Positions 38,754 to 49,400 of a stretch of 64,000 bases of DNA are shown one piece after another (positions within the stretch are counted from its first letter, which is position 1; the number at the start of each line of letters is the position of its first letter). The translations under genes were made by a program, and so were the position numbers. Source of the stretch: Betaproteobacteria bacterium GR16-43. GTDB lineage: Bacteria > Pseudomonadota > Gammaproteobacteria > Burkholderiales > Usitatibacteraceae. The stretch is from contig CP019169.1 in the NCBI GenBank assembly GCA_001953215.1, positions 1,550,001-1,614,000 on the forward strand, read 5' to 3'. The notes below the pieces were generated by a model. That model ran no database searches. It saw only the letters and a program-made list of their open reading frames with translations, and was not told the origin of the DNA.

Positions 38754-38987
38754 TCACTTCGCGCGGCCTTCGAGCTGCGCGACGCGCGCCTCGAGCGCGG
38801 CCAGTTTTTCCCGCGCTCGCGCGAGTACCTGCGACTGCACATCGAACTCCTCGCGAGTGACCAGGTCGAGGCGCGCGAAGGCCGACGACAGCAGGCCGCG
38901 CGCGTTCTTCTCGAAATCCTTCACGGGGTTCGCGGCCGCCATCGCGGCCAGCCGGGCAGTGACTTCCTCGATCCAGCTCTCGCTCAT
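38754..38987 (-). CDS. ubiK: UbiK family accessory factor (BMFP)
   Basis: This 77-residue protein helps ubiquinone biosynthesis as a partner of UbiJ. It has an amphipathic N-terminal helix, the [17 protein letters not shown]-type core with the conserved basic/aromatic pattern, then [19 protein letters not shown] and a C-terminal coiled coil ([12 protein letters not shown]). The ATG at 38987 has AGGAG upstream; a TTG one codon earlier is less likely. It lies 22 bp ahead of comM on the same strand. Confidence 0.9.
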   Translation of the reverse strand: MSESWIEEVTARLAAMAAANPVKDFEKNARGLLSSAFARLDLVTREEFDVQSQVLARAREKLAALEARVAQLEGRAK

Positions 38988-39032
38988 CAAAAACTCCTGG
39001 GAATCGCATCTCGTTGACCGCGTATCCGCTTG

Positions 39033-39047
39033 GCACCTTCATGGTGC
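39033..39047. promoter_or_regulatory. NtrC-binding site, distal
   Basis: GCACC-N5-GGTGC is a perfect palindromic match to the NtrC enhancer core. Its centre is about 126 bp upstream of the predicted sigma-54 start of the porin-glnK-amtB operon. Confidence 0.8.
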
Positions 39048-39063
39048 GTTGCGGGCTGTGACA

Positions 39064-39078
39064 GCACAGCCGCGGTGC
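39064..39078. promoter_or_regulatory. NtrC-binding site, proximal
   Basis: GCAC-N7-GTGC matches the NtrC core. Its centre is 31 bp, three helical turns, from the distal site and about 95 bp upstream of the predicted start. Two NtrC sites about 32 bp apart is the glnAp2 arrangement. Confidence 0.75.
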
Positions 39079-39139
39079 ATTAGGGGGCATTGTTCGTTGA
39101 AACAGATTTGAAATCATCGGCTTGGGAGGCCCGTTTCGC

Positions 39140-39154
39140 TGGCACGCTTGCTGC
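39140..39154 (+). promoter_or_regulatory. Sigma-54 promoter of the porin-glnK-amtB operon
   Basis: The bases read TGGCACG, four bases, CTGC, one mismatch from the sigma-54 core with correct spacing. The predicted start of transcription is near 39166, about 40 nt before the porin ATG at 39207. Confidence 0.8.
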
Positions 39155-39206
39155 TTTTTCCGTACCGGTGCCGCAATCCCACAAACCTCCTCCAAAGGAT
39201 AGCAAC

Positions 39207-40004
39207 ATGCGCAAGCTCTCCGCAGTGCTCTTGGCCGGGCTCTCGTTCATTCCCATCGCCACTTATGCGCAGACCGCTCCCGCGCCCGCCGCAGCGCCCG
39301 AGCCGCCCCCCAGCCCGTTCACCGGCAAGCTGGGCCTCTTCACCGAGTACGAATACCGGGGCATCTCCCAGACTTCCGAGGATCCGGCGCTCCAGCTGAA
39401 CCTCGACTACGCGCATTCCAGCGGCCTGTACGCCGGGTTCTTCTTCTCGAACATCAAGTGGCTGAAGGACACGGCCTACGCCGGCGGCTTCAACACCGAC
39501 GCGAACCTCGAGTGGGATATCTACGCGGGCTACAAGTTCGAGCCGATCAAGGACTGGACGCTCGACGTGGGCTACCTGCGCTACGAGTATCCGCGCACGG
39601 GCGCCTTCAACCCGAAGCCGAACACCGACGAGGTCTACATCGGCGTCACGTACAGCATCGCGACGCTCAAGTACTCCTACTCGTTCAACGACACGTTCGG
39701 CGTGCCGAAGAGCGAAGGCTCCGACTACATCGAGCTGTCCGTCACGTACCCGGTCGGCGACACCAAGCTCTCGCTCACGGGCGTGGCCGGCAAGCAGCGC
39801 TACAAGGGCACGCAGTCGGGCGGCTTCAACAACGACGAGCTCTCCTACAGCCTCTACAAGCTGGGCGCCGTGTACGACTTCGGCAGCGGCTTCAACGGCG
39901 GCTTCTACTGGAAGGACACGAACGCCAAGAGCGAGCTCTACACGATCCGCGACAAGGACTGGAGCAAGAGCCGCTTCGTCGGTTTCGTCACCTACGCTTT
40001 CTAG
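39207..40004 (+). CDS. TorF family putative porin
   Basis: This 265-residue outer-membrane protein begins with a signal peptide (MRKLSAVLLAG, cleavage near YAQ) and a short Ala/Pro linker. The barrel starts GKLGLFTEYEYRGISQT, the hallmark of the TIGR02001/TorF group, and ends in Phe (FVTYAF). It probably lets a nitrogen compound into the periplasm, since it is the first gene before glnK-amtB under an NtrC/sigma-54 promoter. The ATG at 39207 has AAAGGA upstream; the frame is open before it but contains the promoter. Confidence 0.9.
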   Translation: MRKLSAVLLAGLSFIPIATYAQTAPAPAAAPEPPPSPFTGKLGLFTEYEYRGISQTSEDPALQLNLDYAHSSGLYAGFFFSNIKWLKDTAYAGGFNTDANLEWDIYAGYKFEPIKDWTLDVGYLRYEYPRTGAFNPKPNTDEVYIGVTYSIATLKYSYSFNDTFGVPKSEGSDYIELSVTYPVGDTKLSLTGVAGKQRYKGTQSGGFNNDELSYSLYKLGAVYDFGSGFNGGFYWKDTNAKSELYTIRDKDWSKSRFVGFVTYAF

Positions 40005-40376
<372 letters not shown>

Positions 40377-40389
40377 AGGGGACACAGAA

Positions 40390-41910
<1,521 letters not shown>

Positions 41911-41933
41911 GTTTCTCCTAGAGGCTGTGTTGG

Positions 41934-41967
41934 AAGGGCGGACCGGGAAACCGGGCCGCCCTTTTTT
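41934..41967 (+). terminator. Intrinsic terminator after amtB
   Basis: Arms AAGGGCGG and CCGCCCTT flank an inner CCGG/CCGG stem with a GAAA tetraloop, followed by a run of six T. It closes the porin-glnK-amtB operon. Confidence 0.9.
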
Positions 41968-42259
41968 ATTTCCGTTTCATTTCCGTGCGCGCGGAAATCC
42001 CTTTTATTTATCCTGGATTAAGAAAGTTTGGATTTCGTGTTGACGATTTAACATTTGCACGGCAACATCCCGCAGCCTTGGAAGCAGGCCGGAAAGGCCC
42101 GCCAGGCGAGAAACAAGAATCAGGGAGATGTTTTTCGTGTTTGTCACCTCTTGGCCGGCGATCGTCGGCTTTGTTTCCAGCGCGCGCCCTTCGTTTGCCG
42201 GTGCGCCTTCCCATCCCGCGCTGCTCCGCGCCATCCGCCTATTTCCTGCGAGGAAGTCC
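41968..42259. other. AT-richer gap before the Ig-like protein
   Basis: This stretch of about 290 bp is visibly AT-richer than its surroundings to about position 42060. It contains TTGACG at 42040-42045, a possible -35 without a convincing -10 at 17 bp. A GGCC-GGAAA-GGCC hairpin lies near 42091. The Ig-like gene frame is open from 42128, but no homology supports a start before 42260. No other gene is seen. Confidence 0.4.
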
Positions 42260-43450
42260 ATGAGCCTTCGTCCGTTTTCCATTCCGTTCGCCGCCGTGAT
42301 CCTGATGGGGTTGCTGCCCGTGAGTTCCGTGCAGGCGGTAGGCCTCATCGCCAAGGACGGTTGCAGCAAGAGAATGGATGGAACAACGACGACATCGGTC
42401 GTCGTCAACAAGGACACCGGTGACATCACCTTCGACCCGATCACGGCGCCGTACGTGGCGGGCATCGGAAGCTGCGAGCCCGATGCCCCTGACGCGAAGC
42501 AACGCTGCACGCTGAGCGCCTCGACGACGCAGATCAATACGGCAGGCACGGTGACGCTCTATGCCAAGTGCCAGTCCACGAGCCTGGCCGTTCCGACCTA
42601 CGTCTGGAGTTCGCCTGTCGGAGGCCCCGCCCTGCCTGGGAATGCGGCCAATTCGAACAGCATCACCCTGACGTTCCCGAATGCGGGCACCTACACGTAC
42701 ACCGTGGCCGCAACCAACGGAAGTGGCCAGGGCCCCACGTCCACGCCGGTGACCATCCTGGTGGCGAGCACGGCGACGTCGCCGGTGCCGGTACCGAATT
42801 GCATCGCGACGATTTCGCCCGCGCAAATCGCGCCGGGCCAGAGCGCGACGGCCAACGTCGTCTGCAACCCCCCCGCGACGAGCATTGAGTGGACTGTCCC
42901 CACCAACGGAGGGCTCGCGCCTACGCAGGGCACGCCAGCGGGCTCGACGGGCCCGATGACGTTCGGGGTCGCGGGTGACTTTCTCTACAAGGTCGTCGGC
43001 AAGAATGCCGCGAACTTGCCGGGTCCTATCAGCGCTGCGGGTATCAGCGTGGTGAGCACCAGCTCGTGCACGCCGGTGACGCCGAGCATCGAGCTCGCCC
43101 TGCCGCCCTACAGCATGTCGCAGGACATCGCGAGCACGGTGGGCCACATCGCGGCGTTCTCCTTCCAGCAGAATTCGGGCTATAGCCAGATGGGTTTCTA
43201 CTACAACACCTCGTACTCCCCGTTCCCCGATGGAGTGACCTTCGCGATTTCCCCGTGCAAGGGCGACACGACTTCGCCCACGGGCAGCTGCATCGCGCAG
43301 ATGGGTGGGCAGTACTCGGCGATCTATGTCACCTCCACGCCAAACTCCGGAATGTGCCTGATCCTGCCCAACGTCACGTACTACCTGAACGTGAAGACGA
43401 ACACATGCAGCGCCGGAGTCTGTGGCTGGCGCATGAACCGCGGCAACTAG
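42260..43450 (+). CDS. Secreted protein with Ig/PKD-like domains, unknown function
   Basis: This 396-residue protein has a signal peptide from the ATG at 42260, preceded by GAGGAAG; cleavage is near VQAV. The mature part contains at least two beta-sandwich-like repeats with PKD/Ig features (TYVWSSPVGG then FPNAGTYTYTV, and VEWTVP-type then GVAGDFLYKV). The last 120 residues have six Cys and many aromatic residues (CGWRMNRGN end). No enzyme motif is seen. It lies 30 bp before the RHS giant and is probably co-expressed and co-exported with it. Confidence 0.7.
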   Translation: MSLRPFSIPFAAVILMGLLPVSSVQAVGLIAKDGCSKRMDGTTTTSVVVNKDTGDITFDPITAPYVAGIGSCEPDAPDAKQRCTLSASTTQINTAGTVTLYAKCQSTSLAVPTYVWSSPVGGPALPGNAANSNSITLTFPNAGTYTYTVAATNGSGQGPTSTPVTILVASTATSPVPVPNCIATISPAQIAPGQSATANVVCNPPATSIEWTVPTNGGLAPTQGTPAGSTGPMTFGVAGDFLYKVVGKNAANLPGPISAAGISVVSTSSCTPVTPSIELALPPYSMSQDIASTVGHIAAFSFQQNSGYSQMGFYYNTSYSPFPDGVTFAISPCKGDTTSPTGSCIAQMGGQYSAIYVTSTPNSGMCLILPNVTYYLNVKTNTCSAGVCGWRMNRGN

Positions 43451-43480
43451 TCCCCACAAGAAAAAGACCGGGAGATCTTC

Positions 43481-46400
43481 ATGCGGATTTCGTTCGGGTC
43501 GCTGGCCCGTCGCGTTTCGGGTTGGACGTTGTTCGCGGCGCTGTTGCTGCCGCTGCCTTCGTTCGCGGTTCCTTCCATCACGGTCACCGGGACGTTGACG
43601 GCCGTCGATGCGAACAACAACGAGTGCACATACGCCAGCCTGATGGAGGACTCCTCGGGTAACTGGACGCTGCTATGCAGTGGTACCGGTGGGAAGAAGT
43701 TCCGGTTCAGCACCCCGCCGCTCAGCGGCGGGAGCTGCACCTCATTCGGGGAAATGACGGAAGATCCGTCGGGGAATTGGACCGTGAAGGGTTGCCAGTC
43801 GCCCTGCGTTCCGACGGTGACGCTCACTGCGTTCCCCGGCACCAGCATTCCCGTGGGTGCGCCCTATGGGCTCACAGCCACGGCCAGCGCGAATTGCGGC
43901 CGAACCATCGCCAAGGTCGACTATCAGGTCGACAGCGTGTTGATTTCCGGCCCGAGTGGCGCGACCGCGGCTCCGTACACCTGGAACTGGACGCCGGCGA
44001 CGGACAAGGTCTACAGCGTCGTTGCGATCGCCACCGATAGCGGTGGCGGGGTCACCACGTCGAGCGCGCGCACGATTCGCGCGAATGCGGGGCCCACGGG
44101 CGTCACCGTGAGCGTCTCGCCCACGGGCACTCGTGCGGCGCCGGCCACGTTCACGCTCACCAGCACGGCGACGGATGCCGACGGCATCCATCATGTGGAG
44201 TACAGGACCGTCGCGGGTCTTTCCATCGGCAGCCCTACGGTTGGGCCCAACTACTCGTACACGTGGACTCCGGTGGCCGCGGGCACTTACCAGGTCTTTG
44301 CGCGAGCGGTCGATGGTCTTCAGACGGGGACGACTGATTCGGCCCCGGTGACGGTGGTCGTGAGTGCGACCAACAATCCGCCCTCGTCGGTGACCATCGT
44401 CACGCCCGCGGAGAACCAGGTAGTCACGGGTCCGGTCAACCTGACCGCGACGGCGACAGATTCGGACGGGAACATCGTCCGGATCGACTACTTCGACCTC
44501 GACCAGAGCGCGGTGCTGGTCGTTGGAAGCTCGACGGCCGGCCCTTCCTACCAGGCGACCTGGAATGCGGCCCCCGGTGTCCGCCACATCACTGCGATGG
44601 CCACCGACAACACGGGAGCCACCTCGAACTCCAGCGTTCGTACGTTCACGGTGCAGGGCAACACGGCGCCGGTGATGAGCTATGACGCCGCGACCGGGAG
44701 CGTGATCTCTGGTTTCGTCGGCTCGCCCATCGTGTTGCGCGTCGTTGCGCAGGACGCGGAAAGCAGCTCGGTCTCAGTCCAGTTCACCAACGTCGTGACC
44801 GGTCAACTGATTGGATCGGGCATTCTCAGTGGCAGCAACGTGTACTCGTACACGTGGAGCACTGCTCCCGAGGGCATCTACCACGTGCGCGCCACGGCGA
44901 GCGACGGGACGCTCAGCTCGAGCGAGGATCTTTGGGTCACGGTGCTTGCGCGACCGGCGGCGACTTCGGTTGCGCCGCCCGGAGGCAAGGCGACGTCGAA
45001 TGTCGGCGCGATTGCCGCGAATTTCGCGGTGAGCGGTGGGGCGGCGACGTACTCGATTCCGATCGCGGTTCCTCCGGGGCCGGCGGGCATGCAGCCTTCG
45101 CTGGCGATCTCGTACAACAGCCAGGGCGGCAACGGACCGCTAGGGATGGGTTGGGGCCTTAGTGGGACATCGAGCATCACGCGCTGTCCGGCCACCGTCG
45201 CGGCGAATGGCTACAAAGCCGGCATCAACTACGACGATCAGGGGGACAACGACGTCTACTGCCTCGATGGGCAGCGGCTGATCCCCGTCGTGCCCCGCCA
45301 GACCTTCGGCACCGGGGAGGTGTGTGGCGATCTCAAGTACCGTTATCGAACGGAATTCCGGACGGAGATCGATAGCTACTCGCGGATCATCGCCTACGAG
45401 GACGCACCTTGCCTGCTTCTCGGGCCGACACGCTTCGAGGTGCTCACGAAGAGCGGGCAATGGATGATGTTTGGCCTCGGCGCCGTGAACGCCACGGCCT
45501 ATGGGGACGGGGACACCGGCGCAGTGGTGATGAGCCGGGGATACGCACAGATTCAGGCGGGCCGATGGAACCAGGCCAAGATCTGGCCGTTGACGCGAGT
45601 CATCGATGCGGCCGGTAACCTGATGCGCTTCGAGTACTGCGGCGAGGGCCTCCTGGGGTTTGGTCCCTCCCAACCCTGCGACTCGAGCCCGATCGGACCA
45701 ATCACCAATGCGGTGCCGCCCTACGCAGCCTTCCCGCCGAGCGAGCACCACCTCAAGGCGATCTACTACGGCGGCCACGCCAACGCCAGCCGGGTCACCG
45801 ATTCGCCCGTCAAGGCTCGCGTGGACTTCCGCTACGGCCTGCGCTGGTATGAAGACCAGATCCGCGCATTCGATTCGGGGGGCGGTGAGGCGACCCTGAA
45901 GTACGCGTTGTATTCGATCACGACCAGCACGATCAAACCGGATGAGAGCACGGGACAGTACGCCCAGATCTACATCCTGGACTACGAAATCGCGGCTGCG
46001 TCGCGGCGCTACCGTCTGAAAGAGATCAAGCAATGCGCACCGACCGCTACGGGCGACCCGGGAACCTGTCTCTTCCCGACGAGGTTCGAGTATTCGGCTG
46101 GCGCGGCGATGCAGTTCCAGGATGCACCCTTCCTGAGCCTGGCGTACGACAACCGATCCGCCCTCCTCATCAACGATGCGGGTGACATTGACGGTGACGG
46201 TCGTTCGGATCTTGTCTTCGTGGAGGATGGAGCAAACGCAGTGTGGGTGGCGCTGAGCTCGGAAAATTTCTCCTGGCGTACGCAGCCACTTGGCGGCGCT
46301 TGGACGGCTACCCGGGGAAGTCAGCGTTATCTCGCGGATTTCAACGGCGACGGGAAGGCCGACTTGATCATGCAGCACGGCAACGATTTGCTGTACTGCA

Positions 46401-49400
46401 ACCTCAACCTTCCCACCGGCGGTGTCGCTTTCTGCTCGTCTCCGACCTTTACGGGGCCTGCCGCGGCGACCGGCAACTTCTATCTCCAGGGGGACTTCGA
46501 CGGCGACGGTCGCATCGACATCCTGATTCCCAGGGGTTTGCAGCCTCCGGATCCTCTCGGCTCCCGGGCCTACAAATGGACGCTCCACCTCGGCGGTCCG
46601 ACCGGCCCGCAAGGAAGCGTCGACATCTTGAACCTGACCTGGCCCGATGCCGACGAACTGCAAATCGCCGACCACTTCGCAGTCGGGGATTTCAATGGTG
46701 ATGGCCGCGCCGACATCCTGGTCCGCAGGTTCGGAAAGGGATGCGGAACCGGAGGGGGCGTTCAACAGGGCCAGGGCATTGGCTCCGTCACCGACGCCTG
46801 TGGCGCCGCCGATACGAAGGTTGCGATCTGCCTTTCGCGCCCGGCGACTTCAAGTGGCGGGGTCGTCTTCGAGTGCGGCGACCTGATGCCGCGACCCTAT
46901 GCCGCGGTGCTCACGAAAAGCGTCACGGTCGATTTCAACGGCGACGGCCTGGCGGACTTTGCCTACCCGGTGCCCATCGTCTATCCCGAGGGCGGAGTGA
47001 ACAGGTGGATGGTGTGCTTGTCCTCGGGTGAAGGAACGTTCGAGAAGACGGGCCAGACGACCAGCGTTCCATACGGCACGGCGTCCATGTGCAAGTACAC
47101 AGACCTGTTCGTTCTGCCGTCCGGCGTGGGCCTCCCCGATCACCGGCCAAAAGAGAAGGTCGTGTTCGGCGACTTTGATGGAGACGGCAAGTCTGACATC
47201 GCCACGCACATTGGCGGTGGCGTATGGCGCGTCTGCCTTTCCCGCACCGATGACATTACCGCTACCGGCAACGCCAATCCGGTGCGCTTCACGTGCCAGG
47301 ACTGGTCTGGGGGGTTCGATCCCTTGGGTGACGAGGCGAACCAGGTTCTCGCCGGTGACTTCAACGGCGACGGCAAGACCGATCTGCTGCGCTACGGGAA
47401 GGTTGGCAAGGCGCCGCTCGTGTATTCGATGGGAACCGTTCCGGACCTCCTGACGAAAGTGACGACCGGATTGGGTGCGACCGGAGTCGGCGCGACGACG
47501 GAGATCGAGTACAAGCCGATCACGGATTCGACGGTCTACAGCAAGAACGGCGTGGTCGCGGGTACCGATGAAGTGGTCGTCCAGTCGCCGATGTACGTCG
47601 TCTCGAAAACCAAAGAGGACAACGCGATTGGTGGGACATTCGACCACACATACGCGTATACCGGACTAAAGGGCGGCACCAACGGCCGCGGCATGCTGGG
47701 ATTCGAGACGGTATCCGTCACCGACGCGAACGGTCTCGTGCGCAAGACGACCTACAACCAGTCCCTGTCCGAGTGGTGGAGGGCTGGGAGGCCGGCGCGG
47801 GTGCAGAGTTACCCGGAGGCGATCCCCTCCAGGAACCTCAGCGACACTCGCATGACCTGGACTTTCACGCAGTCGGGCGGGGTCTACCAGGTCAATCTCC
47901 AGCGGACGCTCGAGGCCAAGGTCGACCTGAATGGCGCGGCATTGCCGTGCACGTCCATGACGACGCCGTCCGTCGACGAGTTCGGCAACCCGGCGCTGGT
48001 CTACAGCGAATCCGGGACCTGCAACATCGGGACGGGCTTCTTCGATTCCGCGGGGTACGAGAAGAAGACGACAACGAACACCTATTCGGCCGCGGATACG
48101 GGCACAAACTGGATGCTGAAGCGCCTCCTGCGTGCAACCGTGACGCATGAGGCGACAGGGAAAGCGGCGATCACCCGGACGTCGAGCTTCGAATACCAGG
48201 GCATCGGTAGCGGCGCCTGCACCGGCGCGCCTTATGGGCACCTGTGTGTCGAGACGATCGAACCCGACGAGCCCCAGCTTGGCGACAAGCGCCACGAGAC
48301 GCGCTACGAGTACGACGGACGTGGCAACCGGACGCGCAGTACGAGGACGTTCTTCGAATTCATTCCGGGCGGCGGTACGTTGTCGACGCGGACGACCTTG
48401 GTCGAGTACGAAACCACCGGGCGCTTCCCCAAGAGGCTGACCAACGCCGTGGGGCACGTCGAAGACCGCACCTACGATGCGCGCTTCGGCTCCGTTGCGA
48501 CCGTCAAGAAGTACTTCGGAGATCCGAATTCCGAATCCCAACGCTATCTGGTCACGACCAACGTGATCGACGGCTTCGGCCGGAAGGTGGGCGAGAACAC
48601 GAAAGGTGTCGGTACGAGCGGCACCCTTCTCTCTGAATCCGATGTGACTTGGGCGTACGAAGGCCTCGCCACGACCTCAGCGGTCTACGCGGTGACAACG
48701 GTCACCAACACGGGATCGTGGTCCAAGGTCTACTTCGACAAGCTGCAGCGCGAAGTAGCCCAGGAGAACCGCATCTTCGACGGAACCACGGCCAAGGCGC
48801 TCACGACTTACGATGCGCGGGGCCGCAAGTCGACCCTCGTGCGACCGATGGGTCCGGGCCTCGCGACCACGACGCTTTCCTACGACGACTTGAACCGCGT
48901 CACGTCCGAGACGATGTCGGCCACCGGTCTCGCGACGACCACGACGAACATCTACTCGGGTTTGTTCTCCGCGGTGCACAGGACCAATTCTTCGGGTCCC
49001 CAACGGAAGTCCGTCATGGAGCGCGATCTCCAGGGGCGGACGAAGGCCATGACGGATTGCCTCGGACCTGGAGGGCAGGATCTCGCGAACACGTTGTGTA
49101 CCGGCACCCCGGTCACAACTTCCTTCACCTACGATGCGACGGGTAATGCCCTCAGCATTACGACGCCGGCCACTCCGACGAATCCATCTGGCATCACGAG
49201 ATCGGCGACCTACGACAAGCTGGGTCGCAAGGCCACGAGCACCGATCCGGACATCGGCTCACGGACCTACACCTACAACGGAGCGGGCGAGACTGTTACG
49301 GAGCAATACACGCAGGCAAGCGTTCCGGTGACGCTGATCTGGTATCGCGACAACCTGGGACGCGTGATTCGCCAACGGACCTCGCGCCAGGCGAGCGGGA

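Noticed and set aside
39031-39046. TGGCACCTTCATGGTG as a sigma-54 promoter
   Set aside because: It has the -24 element but no GC at -12. The sequence is better explained as the perfect NtrC palindrome.
42070-42127. Riboswitch (c-di-GMP type) in the leader of the Ig-like protein
   Set aside because: A GGCC-GGAAA-GGCC hairpin is present, but the conserved core bases of known classes are absent.
46170-47400. Possible CRISPR-like periodic sequence in the RHS gene
   Set aside because: The recurring GATTTCAACGGCGACGG-type segments are coding FG-GAP repeats at irregular spacing, not an array.
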